The notes under the pieces: model-generated
Databases searched by the model: none
What the model was told of the DNA's origin: nothing
What the model saw: the letters and a program-made list of their open reading frames with translations, nothing else
In this document: positions 8,101-15,895 of the stretch, one piece after another
How positions within the stretch are numbered: position 1 is the stretch's first letter
How the letters are laid out: every line of letters starts with the position of its first letter
Translations under genes and position numbers: made by a program
NCBI GenBank assembly: GCA_905214735.1
Contig: CAJMNI010000025.1
Span: forward strand, 1 to 34,378
DNA: 34,378 nt
Direction of reading: 5' to 3'
DNA from: an uncultured bacterium
GTDB lineage: Bacteria; Bacteroidota; Bacteroidia; Bacteroidales; Muribaculaceae

Positions 8101-11100
8101 ACTTCTTGATGTCGGGTACAGTGTTGTGCAGGGCGTGTTTCAGAAGACTCATGCCGTCATATGTGCGATAGTAACCTCTGACACAGAATTCCTCCCATAT
8201 CTTCATATTTTTGTTGGATGCGTCTGCCGAATACTCATCCATAGAGGAAGAATAGGCAATCTTCACATCGGTTTCGTACAGATGCGACATATAGGCGGAG
8301 TAGATGCCGGTTGGGATCCATCGTTCACCGAAGTTGAAATCAAGCTCGTCGAACTCAATACGGCGGGGCCGGGCTTCCTCCAGAGCTTTGAGTGAGTCCT
8401 GCGCCATTGCAATAAACGGCTCCATGCCGTCATAACCGGGGAAGCCTTTGATACGTTCTTCCTCACGGTCTATCCATGCCTTGACTGCCTCGGCTTTGGC
8501 AACCACGTTTCCGGCGATGAAGCGGTCTTTTATCTCATAGTTCTCCACTAATGGATTGTAATAGATGTGTCCTTCAAGGTTTTCAACCATTGCGTCCTCG
8601 TCCATATCCACAAGCGACGACATATATTCGAGATTGACCTCGCCGTATTTGTTGAGCGATGCCGTCAGTGCCTCCATCGGAGTATCGACCGAAGTAACCT
8701 CGTCAATGGCGAATGAAACAGGATGGTCGAAGATGTCAGCCTTGACAAATTGACCGTTCTCGCCGCGCTCCAGTGCCAGTGCGTCACGACCGTTGGCGTC
8801 CATCATTATGAACTTGACATTCTGCTTCTCGTTGAGATTACCGTACTTGACGACAAACTCATCATAATATTGATTGAGGTGTTTACGCAGATGTTCCGAA
8901 GGCTCATGGGTCTCCGCCTCGTAGTTGTAGAGCTGCTGATATGTCTCCGATAGAGTAATATACAGCATGGCGCGTTTCTCCTGCTCCGGTTTGAGGTTGA
9001 GCGGCGTGAATGTTGCACCGGTTTTACGCACATCGGAGAGAAAGCCTACCATGCCGTCGGCAACGACCATTGAGCCGTTCTTGTGGAAGAATTGTATGTC
9101 CTCCGGGAAAGGACGGGGCGACATATCGCGCTCAATCGGAATAGCCGTAACCTTTGCGGTACGGTTGCGACCGCCGGGAATGAAATCGCCCTCGGTCTTT
9201 TCGATATAGGTTTCGCCGGGTGCGATACCGGCGGCTTGTGCCGCCTCCTGAGCTTCTTTCTCCAGACGCATTTCCTCCATTTGGCGATGGGCAATCGACA
9301 TCATTGTTTCATAGAATCCGTTGATGGGCGGATTGTCCTCCCAGTTCAACGAGCCATAAAACTCCAGTTCTTTTTCTGAAAGAGGTAGGAACTTTTTTAC
9401 CGGAAGGTCATTGACATTTACAGTCGGGCGGGGCTTTGATTCCGAGGCTTCCGCTTTATTCTTCGGTTGCGGGCGCGGTTTGCCGATTGGCTCCAGCTCT
9501 CCGAAAAGATTGTAGGCGAACAGACGCGGGTCGGGATTGTTCGAGTAATCGGGTCTGCCGTCAGTCTCAATCTCTTGGGTAGGTTCTGCCTTTGGCAGCT
9601 CAACGGGCTTGGGTTCAGTCTTCGGAGGCTGATTAGGTGTAACCATCTCGACAACCTTCTGTTTGGTAGTCTTTTTCAGCTTCGGGTCTTCAAGCTGCTC
9701 ACATATAGCCACACGTTTCCCTGCCCGCACAAGTTTGGGCAGATATGTGTCGAGCGCATGATGCGGAAATCCGGCAAGCTCTATGCGATTGTCAAGACCG
9801 TTCATCCGGCGGGTCAGAGTAATGCCGAGTATCTCCGACGCCTCAACCGCATCCTTGCCGAAAATCTCATAGAAATCACCCACACGAAATAGAAGGATGG
9901 CATCGGGATGTTTCCTTTTCATATCCTGATACTGTTTGAGCAAAGGCTCGTTCCTCTGCACAATCTTCTCGGCAAGCGGCTTCTGCTTCGGAGGTTCGGG
10001 CTTGACTTCCTGCTCTACCTTCGGTGTTGGTGTCGGCTTTACAGGGTCAGGCGTCGGCGGTTTAATACCGTTGGAATTATACAGTTCCAGATTCAGGCGC
10101 AGATGCAATGACTCATCGAGAGCCTTGCGTAAATCTTCAGCGATGCCATCAACACCGCCTTCGTGCTTGTAGATGATGGCGGGTTTCCCAAACTGGTCGG
10201 TACCCACTTTTGCATCGGTACAAATCACGTTCTGCGGAAAAGCCTGAAAGAACTTGTTGCCGGAAACTTTCGTGCCACAGTCAACAACCGACTGAATGAA
10301 AAATTCTTCATCGGCAGATAGCGCTTTCTTCCCCGTGTGCTTCTGGAGTATAATCAGGTCGGATCCCGCATCCGTTCCGGCATTATCGGAGAAGATATTG
10401 TTGGGCAGTCGTAACGCCGCTACAAGGTCGGCACGTTTCACAAGCTCCATCCTCACGAAAGGACTGCCCGCGTTCATCACACCCTGCGATGCAATGAAAG
10501 CAACAAGTCCACCCTCGCGCACTTGGTCGAGTGCCTTCAGGAAGAAATAATTGTGAATAGTCTTTGTCGCCTGACGGTATGCAATATCCTTGCTCACGGC
10601 ATACGCGGGGTCTGCCACAGCAAAATCACCGAAAGGAACATTCGAGGCGGCGACATCGAAATAGCCGTTGAAGTCGCGCTCAATCTTCTCAAAGCCTTCA
10701 ATGCGGGTCAATATTGAAGGATGCAACGCCGATAGGATTTTGCCGGTGAGCAAATCCTTCTCATACGCCAATATCTCCGCACCGGGGTATCTGTCATTGC
10801 GCAGGAAGGAATCAATAAATGCTCCCTGTCCGGCAGACGGTTCAAGAAAACTTTTCACCTCGATACCGGAATATTTCAGAGCATCAGAAATAGCGTCAAT
10901 GACAGGCGCAGGGGTATAGAACGCCGTCAGCACGGATGCTTTAAGCGAGTCCATATACCGCGCAAACTCCTTATCATCCTTTGAATAGTCATGGATGATA
11001 CGTCGCAGTTCCACCGTAGGTGCGAACAGTTCGATGTCAGATTTGCTCCACTTGGCGGCATCGGCCAACTCATTGGCATCGTTGAGAATGCACTTCAATC

Positions 11101-11236
11101 CGCCAAACCCGGCATACTTGCGCAGCACCGCTATCTCATCAGCGGACTGCGCTCCACGCCCTGCAACACCGAGGCGCAGGGCAAGCATTATTGCCTCGGT
11201 GTTGTCGCGCATTGTCTGGAGGCGGTTATAAGCCAT
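5153..11236 (-). CDS. giant N6-adenine methylase / SNF2-like helicase with internal MutS domain I
   Basis: A 2027-residue element protein of the DarB/superhelicase type common in Bacteroidales conjugative elements. At the N-terminus is an adenine methylase domain with the SAM motif FLEPSAGQGAF near residue 135 and NVPFG in place of the usual NPPF. Residues about 430-517 match MutS domain I and keep the mismatch-reading Phe-x-Glu in GDFYEIF. Proline/lysine-rich linkers flank it. The helicase follows: Walker A-like GCGKT near 1155, DESH near 1317, SGTTIS after it, and motif VI QREGRAIRAG near 1660. The C-terminus is coiled-coil rich. The start overlaps the DUF1896 gene by 11 bases. Likely roles are protecting, repairing or processing element DNA in a new host; this is inferred. 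The altered NPPF motif leaves methylation activity uncertain. Confidence 0.9.
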   Translation of the reverse strand: MAYNRLQTMRDNTEAIMLALRLGVAGRGAQSADEIAVLRKYAGFGGLKCILNDANELADAAKWSKSDIELFAPTVELRRIIHDYSKDDKEFARYMDSLKASVLTAFYTPAPVIDAISDALKYSGIEVKSFLEPSAGQGAFIDSFLRNDRYPGAEILAYEKDLLTGKILSALHPSILTRIEGFEKIERDFNGYFDVAASNVPFGDFAVADPAYAVSKDIAYRQATKTIHNYFFLKALDQVREGGLVAFIASQGVMNAGSPFVRMELVKRADLVAALRLPNNIFSDNAGTDAGSDLIILQKHTGKKALSADEEFFIQSVVDCGTKVSGNKFFQAFPQNVICTDAKVGTDQFGKPAIIYKHEGGVDGIAEDLRKALDESLHLRLNLELYNSNGIKPPTPDPVKPTPTPKVEQEVKPEPPKQKPLAEKIVQRNEPLLKQYQDMKRKHPDAILLFRVGDFYEIFGKDAVEASEILGITLTRRMNGLDNRIELAGFPHHALDTYLPKLVRAGKRVAICEQLEDPKLKKTTKQKVVEMVTPNQPPKTEPKPVELPKAEPTQEIETDGRPDYSNNPDPRLFAYNLFGELEPIGKPRPQPKNKAEASESKPRPTVNVNDLPVKKFLPLSEKELEFYGSLNWEDNPPINGFYETMMSIAHRQMEEMRLEKEAQEAAQAAGIAPGETYIEKTEGDFIPGGRNRTAKVTAIPIERDMSPRPFPEDIQFFHKNGSMVVADGMVGFLSDVRKTGATFTPLNLKPEQEKRAMLYITLSETYQQLYNYEAETHEPSEHLRKHLNQYYDEFVVKYGNLNEKQNVKFIMMDANGRDALALERGENGQFVKADIFDHPVSFAIDEVTSVDTPMEALTASLNKYGEVNLEYMSSLVDMDEDAMVENLEGHIYYNPLVENYEIKDRFIAGNVVAKAEAVKAWIDREEERIKGFPGYDGMEPFIAMAQDSLKALEEARPRRIEFDELDFNFGERWIPTGIYSAYMSHLYETDVKIAYSSSMDEYSADASNKNMKIWEEFCVRGYYRTYDGMSLLKHALHNTVPDIKKSIGKDDDGHDIKVPDNEAIQLANAKIDEIRNGFTDWLEAQSPEFKERLVDLYNNKFNCFVRPKYDGSHQTFPDLNMKMLGDRYGINSIYQSQKDCIWMLKQNGGGICDFEVGCGKTLIMCIAAHEMKRLGLAHKPMIIGLKANVAEIAMTYQSAYPNARILFADEKSFKADNRVDFFNNIKNNDYDCVIMSHDQFGKIPQSPEMQQQILQAELDTVEENLEVVKQQGHDVSRGMLKGLIKRKENLTAKIATIQYQMEQNKDSVVDFKQMGIDHIFVDESHQFKNLMFNTRHDRVAGLGNSEGSQRALNLLYAIRTIQERTGKDLGATFLSGTTISNSLTELYLLFKYLRPNELERQEIRCFDAWAAIFAKKTTDFEFNVTNHIVQKERFRYFIKVPELAAFYNEITDYRTAQDVGVDRPQKNEILHNIPPTPAQEEFIQKLMEFAKTGDATILGRAPLSETEEKAKMLIATDYARKMALDMRMIDSEYGDDPNNKANHCARMIAEYYRRYDEQKGTQFVFSDLSTYKPGEWNIYSEIKRKLIEDYGIPAHEIRFIQECKTERSRKAVIQAMNDGDVRVLFGSTSMLGTGVNAQRRAVAVHELECPWRPSDLEQREGRAIRAGNEVAKLYADNKVDVIIYAVEKSLDSYKFNLLHCKATFIAQLKSGALGARTIDEGAMDEKNGMNFSEYMAILSGNTDLLEKAKLEKRIAALESGRKAHNKGISDSKFRYQTVTHDIANNEAAIERMKADVARYESVVRRDKEGNPLNNLTIDTCHLSDEKNMGIHLQGLAQRTDTNGQYQRIGEVYGFPISIISERTLVDGKEAVQNRFVVEGNYKYKFNNGFIAMSDTHAACMNFVNALEKIPGIIAQYEERTAKLKADVPQLEAIISKPWGKEDELKQLKSELAALDRKITAELAPKHDEKDGEEVKRDEKSQQTNVIDSPSHSSDSKESLVAEPLVGYTQWDIKTNTPRPSPLNFKRL

Positions 11237-11672
11237 AGCCGTCCAGTATTTCGGTGATTGTTCCGAGCAGTTCGGTCAGCATCGGCTTATGTGTCTCCCG
11301 GTCAAGGAAGTCACCGTTGACCTCGTAGCGGTCGAGTATGTCACTGACAAGTTTCTGTCCGAGCAGATGCACTGCGAAGTCAGGCATATACTCCGGCGGC
11401 AGGCGCAGCCAGAGATTTTCCTCCACCACATTATATATTATGTCGTAGCGCGACACATACAGCCCGGCAAGGAGTGTGCGCATCGCCAGTTCACGGGCAA
11501 TCGGAACGGGCTTACCCTCCAGACGCGCCGACACGAATGTGTCGTATGCGTCGTCCGAGCGGGTTTCTATGAATTTTTTATTATTTCTCTGGGGAAAATG
11601 ATGGTCAACGAGATGACCCCGGAGATAGACTTGGAAAAAGTCTGCCTCCGGCAATTCTATGTTATGTTTCAT
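11226..11672 (-). CDS. DUF1896-family protein
   Basis: A 148-residue protein of the DUF1896 type, found in Bacteroidales conjugative elements next to the large methylase-helicase. Recognisable features are an N-terminal FFQVYLRGHLVDHHFPQ and a segment FVSARLEGKPVPIARELAMRTLL around residue 45. It has no signal peptide, membrane segment or catalytic motif that I can see. The frame is open upstream to 11774, but I use the ATG at 11672 because the longer form would run into the terminator at 11738-11768. Its end overlaps the helicase start, so the two are probably translated together and may act together. The function is unknown. Confidence 0.8.
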   Translation of the reverse strand: MKHNIELPEADFFQVYLRGHLVDHHFPQRNNKKFIETRSDDAYDTFVSARLEGKPVPIARELAMRTLLAGLYVSRYDIIYNVVEENLWLRLPPEYMPDFAVHLLGQKLVSDILDRYEVNGDFLDRETHKPMLTELLGTITEILDGYGL

Positions 11673-11737
11673 CGGGGGATTCGGATATAGTGGTTTCCGG
11701 CATCCTTCTCCGCGCCGGTGTGTGAGGCGCACAATGA

Positions 11738-11768
11738 AAAAGGACACCGGGTATCCCTCCCGATGTCC
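11738..11768 (-). terminator. intrinsic terminator after the topoisomerase-like gene
   Basis: On the minus strand a 10-bp stem with one G-T wobble (11768-11759 with 11751-11742) and a 7-base loop is followed directly by TTTTTC. It separates the topoisomerase-like gene from the DUF1896/helicase genes, implying two transcription units or regulated read-through. Confidence 0.7.
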
Positions 11769-11892
11769 AACCACTAAATCCGCGTCAAAAATGAAACAAA
11801 AACATAATGACGCTGAATCAATGGCAAAGATAATAAATTATCCTGACACGGGAGGGATAGTTATGGTTATTCTGTCTTGATTTCAAGAGAGT

Positions 11893-13059
11893 TTAAGCGG
11901 TTTTAACCGTTTTTGCCTTCTTCTCTTTGCGGTAACGGCGGCTTTTCTTCTTGCCGCCTTTGGACTTGCGACCGCAGCCGTAGCTGTCGGGGGCGAAGGC
12001 GTCGATGACGCGCTTGACTATGAGGTTGTATAGCTTTTCCTCGTCGCGGCTGAGATCCGTGGGGTGCAGTCCGGTGGTTACGATGCCGAATCCGTTATAC
12101 ACGCTTTCGCCGTTGCGGAAGTTGTGGCACTTGGAGGGCTTGCCTTCGCCCACCGAGCGGCCCCACCTGCTGTTGTAACGCAGCATCTCCATATTGCGGA
12201 GCATCGCTTTCCATACTCCGCCGGGGATGGTGTTCTGCAACACGGCGGGATAGGATATGAGTTTCTTGGCATACAGTCGGTATGCTGTCAGTATTGTCTT
12301 TTCGTGGGTATAGTTCAGCTCACAGGCAGCCTGAATCATCAGGGCCGGAAGGTTGAACAGGGGGCAGCGGTCGGTTATCAGACCAATATAGCTGTCTCCC
12401 TCACGCCGTTCTCCGGCGGCAGGTGCGGGTACGCCGGCACATTCCGCATCTACGGCGGCTTCTGCCTCGGCTATTTCCTCGACTGTGGGCGCACCCTTCA
12501 GTTCAGCACATTCCTCGGCAGCCTTTACGAGGGCGTTGTAGATGGATTCCTCCAGCCATTTCTCGTATTCCTTGCGGTTCTGAGGCCCGTGGTTCACGGC
12601 ATGGACGATGGCTTTCTTTTTCAGCACGGGGAGCCATGCACGGCGGGTTTCCACAGGAGAGGCGATGAAGTAGTAGAGGCTCAGGAAGTCGAGGTCGCCG
12701 GTAATGTCGGGGTGCATGGCATTCACGACTGTCGCACTCCTCTTCCACAGCGACTTGATGGTTTCGAGCTGTCGGGTGTCCTCCGCTGATTTCTTGTAGC
12801 CGACCAGCTCATCGTAGTCGCGCATGGCGAACTTGAAGTTATGGGCATAGGCGAGGCGGCTCTCCATCGTGGTGGAGAGTACGAAACTCTCCTGCGGCGA
12901 GAAGGTAGCCTCAACGAGCTGTCCGTTTGTCCATGTCACGGCATAGCCGTTGCCGAGATAGTAGCCGTCGTGTTTTTCATTCGCGCCGATGGCTTTGGCG
13001 ATTGTGTCCGCGGTGATCTGATGGTCTGTCACGACGCTTATGAGATTTTTCTGTTTCAT
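11893..13059 (-). CDS. topoisomerase III-related protein with degraded active site (Exc-like)
   Basis: A 388-residue relative of type IA topoisomerases, much shorter than TopB (about 650 residues or more). Alignment by eye: residues 7-45 correspond to the TOPRIM start, with TDHQI (11-15) where active enzymes have AEKPS. HPDITG (116-121) replaces the metal-binding DPDREG. The segment LFNLPALMIQAACELNYTHE leads to LISYP with Tyr270 at the catalytic position, but the following RTDS-type residues are lost. A lysine/arginine-rich tail ends the protein. Metal binding and strand cleavage are therefore probably gone. The position matches exc of CTnDOT, an excision protein related to topoisomerase III. 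A structural or DNA-bridging role in excision is likely (inference). Confidence 0.75.
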   Translation of the reverse strand: MKQKNLISVVTDHQITADTIAKAIGANEKHDGYYLGNGYAVTWTNGQLVEATFSPQESFVLSTTMESRLAYAHNFKFAMRDYDELVGYKKSAEDTRQLETIKSLWKRSATVVNAMHPDITGDLDFLSLYYFIASPVETRRAWLPVLKKKAIVHAVNHGPQNRKEYEKWLEESIYNALVKAAEECAELKGAPTVEEIAEAEAAVDAECAGVPAPAAGERREGDSYIGLITDRCPLFNLPALMIQAACELNYTHEKTILTAYRLYAKKLISYPAVLQNTIPGGVWKAMLRNMEMLRYNSRWGRSVGEGKPSKCHNFRNGESVYNGFGIVTTGLHPTDLSRDEEKLYNLIVKRVIDAFAPDSYGCGRKSKGGKKKSRRYRKEKKAKTVKTA

Positions 13060-13180
13060 TTTTGCTTTTTTATTTGGGTGGATATTTTGGATCAGTGGTT
13101 TTCTGAAATAGCGCCGGAGATTCCGGACTCTCCGGGATGCCGTTTCGGGGGTGCAGGGTCTTATCCCTGCTTTTTGAAGA

Positions 13181-14677
13181 TTACATCTTCGGGCCTTTCG
13201 GTTTGCGCTGCTGGCGCATCTGGTTTTCGTTTTTGGGTGCCGTCTGATATTTCTGGAGAGGTTCGGCGACGTGCTTTGTCGCCTCGTTGGTCAGACCGTC
13301 GTTGTTGACGGCCTTCTGGGTCTTGGATTCCTCGGCGACCTTAACGCGGGGGTCATTGAGCGATGTGTTGGGACGCTGTTTCTCCGGGTTGAACCAGAGA
13401 TAGACGGTGCATGGCTGGCCCTTGTCGTCGATGCGGTTGGTAAGTTCCGCCACACGACCTTCGGAGTAATCCTTCTGCTGCTGTTCCGTGAGAGGAATTT
13501 TCGCCCATTTTGTAAGGGGCTTGATTTTGCCGTCCTTCGTGAGCCACGACGACTGCTGCTGATTCGTGGTGCCGCTTTGTGTCTGTGTCTGCGACTGCGC
13601 CTGTTCCTGTTTTCTTACCGCGCCGGGAACGAACTCGACGCCCTTGCGGTCTGCCGACACCTGAAGCACCACGTTATAAGTTTTGCCGTTCTTGTCGGTT
13701 ATCTCTTTCGGAGGGAGTGCCTTCCCTTCTTTGAGTTGCATGACCTCGGCTACGGTCAGTTTGGTCTGGCCCACGGTATCGCGGACAAACACATCCTTGA
13801 CTGGGACGGAGACTATTTCGTTGGTGTAGCGGTCGATGCTGACGTATGACGGCACTTTCTCGCCATTCTTGTCGGTCAATTCCACTACCTTGCCGAGATT
13901 GCCGGTCTTACGCAGCGCCGCTTTCTCATCTTTGGAGAAGTTGTAGCCTTTGAACTCCTGATCGAGTTTCGGCTCCTTGTGGATGAAGTGGGGTACCACC
14001 TTTACATTGCCGTCAGCGTCGGTTCGGAATGACAGTCGTGCGTCAATGGGAAATTTTTCTCCGGCGAATGTCGGCGTGACGATCACGACCCTTGACTTGC
14101 GGTTGTAGAGCATCTCGCGGAGGTCTCCCGATTTTTCCAGCTCGTCGCGGTCGATGCCCCATTTCTCCTTGAGATTCGCCCAGTCGATTTTGCTCTCGTC
14201 GATGGCGGAGTGTCTGGTTTCCTTTGCGGATGCCTGTGCGTTGGATTGCGCCTGCTGTTCCTCCTGCGGGGAGCGTGCCGGCGACTGCTTGGGCGTTTCG
14301 GTCGTCTGTGCCGCCTCCTGCCTGTTGTCCTGCGTAGCCTGCGGTAGATCGACCTTGTTGTTCTTCAGCATATCGGCGTTTGCCACGGGGTCTTTTGCGA
14401 AGTCCCCGATTACGGTGCCGACTGTCTCGTAGCGGTCGGCAGGGACACGGAAGAATCCGAAGGTCGTGGGATTCTTGCACTGGCGCACGAAGTTGGAGAG
14501 GAAAGCCTCCAGCGGGTTCTGTCCTTTGGAAAATTTCACGAGGTCTGAAAGTTTAGCCGACTTTACATCGGTCATCTTTGGCGTGCCGTCCTCGTTGAGT
14601 CCGGTCACCGCGCCTACCTGCCCGGTATCGTTGTTGCGGGCGATAAGCACTTCTTCTAAATTCTGGTCTTTTGCCAT
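13181..14677 (-). CDS. DUF4099/DUF3945-domain protein
   Basis: A 498-residue soluble protein typical of Bacteroidales conjugative elements. The N-terminal 95 residues include KNPTTFGFFRVPADRYE. A Gln/Ala-rich linker covers about 110-160. A DUF4099-type segment starts near IDWANLKEKWGIDRDELEKSG at about 164. DUF3945-type units recur around GYNFSKDEKAALRKTGNLGKVVELTDKNGEKV and again around IPLTEQQQKDYSEGRVAELTN near the C-terminus. It lies between the HTH gene and the Exc-like gene, the place held by orf3 in the CTnDOT excision operon. The repeated small domains and Q-rich linkers suggest a scaffolding or DNA/protein-binding role. There are no catalytic motifs. Confidence 0.75.
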   Translation of the reverse strand: MAKDQNLEEVLIARNNDTGQVGAVTGLNEDGTPKMTDVKSAKLSDLVKFSKGQNPLEAFLSNFVRQCKNPTTFGFFRVPADRYETVGTVIGDFAKDPVANADMLKNNKVDLPQATQDNRQEAAQTTETPKQSPARSPQEEQQAQSNAQASAKETRHSAIDESKIDWANLKEKWGIDRDELEKSGDLREMLYNRKSRVVIVTPTFAGEKFPIDARLSFRTDADGNVKVVPHFIHKEPKLDQEFKGYNFSKDEKAALRKTGNLGKVVELTDKNGEKVPSYVSIDRYTNEIVSVPVKDVFVRDTVGQTKLTVAEVMQLKEGKALPPKEITDKNGKTYNVVLQVSADRKGVEFVPGAVRKQEQAQSQTQTQSGTTNQQQSSWLTKDGKIKPLTKWAKIPLTEQQQKDYSEGRVAELTNRIDDKGQPCTVYLWFNPEKQRPNTSLNDPRVKVAEESKTQKAVNNDGLTNEATKHVAEPLQKYQTAPKNENQMRQQRKPKGPKM

Positions 14678-14751
14678 AAATTAAAAAGTGTTTTGGGGTT
14701 TGATACTTGCGCCACCGAAGTGACGCGGGATTATTTTGTGTTGTAGGTGTG

Positions 14752-15081
14752 TCATGCGTTCTGCACGGAGAATAATTCTATCACGTCGGCTTTGCGATAT
14801 TTCACCTTGCAGTTCTTGCCGGAGCCGGTCTTGATATAGGCAATCATGCCACATTTGCGATATTCGTACATCGTGCGTCTTGAAACATGGTATCTTTCGC
14901 AGACCTGCTGTTCCGTCCACGTTTCTTCCTCTGGGTCAAGGATGCCGAAGCCCTGAAAAGCCTCCGTAACCTTTTTCGCCACATGGTCAATCTTGCTGTC
15001 AAGACCCGTCTTGACATTCCTGACCTCCGATGCCAGCTCACGGATGAGCCGGACAAGTGTCGTGTATTCCTCCGTTCTCAT
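14752..15081 (-). CDS. helix-turn-helix excisionase-like protein (Xis2d-type)
   Basis: A 109-residue DNA-binding protein. The first half is helical, possibly coiled. The C-terminal half is a MerR/excisionase-like winged helix: EQQVCERYHVSRRTMYEYRKCGMIAYIKTGSGKNCKVKYRKADVIELF (about residues 57-104). Such proteins act as recombination directionality factors or regulators in Bacteroidales elements, where xis2c and xis2d precede orf3 and exc. Its start overlaps the stop of the 38-codon ORF upstream (ATGA), indicating coupled translation. It is probably the second gene of the minus-strand excision operon. Confidence 0.82.
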   Translation of the reverse strand: MRTEEYTTLVRLIRELASEVRNVKTGLDSKIDHVAKKVTEAFQGFGILDPEEETWTEQQVCERYHVSRRTMYEYRKCGMIAYIKTGSGKNCKVKYRKADVIELFSVQNA

Positions 15082-15194
15082 TGCCCGCGATTTTTGTAAA
15101 GGTGGTTCATCATACGGAAAAAGATTTTCATCATCAGTCTGGCCTTATACTCGCGGATTGTCTCGGCGATGGAATTGAACATTTTTGTTTTCAT
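15078..15194 (-). CDS. 38-residue small basic ORF coupled to the HTH gene
   Basis: A small ORF beginning MKTKMFNSIAETIREYKARL and ending MMNHLYKNRGQ. It is basic, with one amphipathic helix likely and no signal peptide. Its TGA overlaps the ATG of the excisionase-like gene in an ATGA arrangement, so ribosomes finishing it can restart on the next gene. A promoter-like GAACTTTG (minus strand, 15230 to 15223) lies upstream. It may be a translational coupler, a leader peptide or a functional small protein. I do not recognise a family. Confidence 0.55.
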   Translation of the reverse strand: MKTKMFNSIAETIREYKARLMMKIFFRMMNHLYKNRGQ

Positions 15195-15222
15195 ATTCTT
15201 TTTCGGATTTAATGTTATGCCG

Positions 15223-15230
15223 CAAAGTTC
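15223..15230 (-). promoter_or_regulatory. probable -7 box of the excision operon
   Basis: GAACTTTG on the minus strand differs by one base from TAnnTTTG and is 29 bases upstream of the 38-codon ORF. A short hairpin (CTGAGG at 15250-15255 with CCTCAG at 15260-15265) lies immediately upstream. Confidence 0.35.
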
Positions 15231-15889
15231 GCCATAAGCCGAAACCCTGCTGAGGTATTCCTCAGGTAGTTCCCTGTTTTTTTAAGACACGTTAAGATTT
15301 AGTTGTGGCTATCCATACTCCTTTTGACAGAGCATAGGGGTCAGTCCGCCAGTCCGTTACAGCGGATTGGCATGACGGTGTGTGCCGCTAAAAAATTCAG
15401 GGATAAATCCAATTAGGCGATATTAAGGGTCTATCAGGAAATGTCATGACTTATATCCTGAAAATGCCCAATCGGTTGTCATGGGGAAAGCCCGGCACCG
15501 TATCGGATTCGATATAGAAACAACCGGAATATGGCTGATTGTTTCCGACAATTTTCCAAGTTGGGAAATGTTGGGAAACTTCATTGAAATATCGGGAACA
15601 CGCTGACAGACAGCAATCTTTTTCAACCTATAAATGGTTACACGTTCAAAGCATAAGACAGGCGAATGCCTCATACGCTTTACTCAAAATCCCAGCCGAA
15701 ATATAGATACCGGCGACCCGCAGTCCGGAATGTGGGCCACCCTCTCTGTATTCGGGCAAATCACCCACTAATCCCCTTAAAAGATGAAAAGAACATACAC
15801 AATCCGTGGTGATTCTATATTACCACAATGGGCAGATACACCCTCGAAAAGCAATAAATTTACGTTTCCGTATTTGACATACCAAAGAG
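15231..15889. other. about 660-base non-coding region between divergent small HTH genes
   Basis: No convincing gene on either strand. It holds an imperfect hairpin at 15348-15371, a doubled CAGTCCG at 15342-15348 and 15350-15356, a doubled GTTGGGAAA at 15560-15568 and 15570-15578, and a short GTGGT/ACCAC inverted repeat at 15806-15826. A near-consensus TAAATTTA at 15855-15862 could serve the plus-strand HTH gene. The region is a reasonable place for regulatory sites of the excision genes or an origin sequence. Nothing here proves either. Confidence 0.4.
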
Positions 15890-15895
15890 ATGCCT

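Noticed and set aside
15444..15674. A 76-codon minus-strand frame in the gap beside the excision genes
   Set aside because: No family resemblance, no promoter or ribosome-binding site, and unusual composition for a gene of this element.
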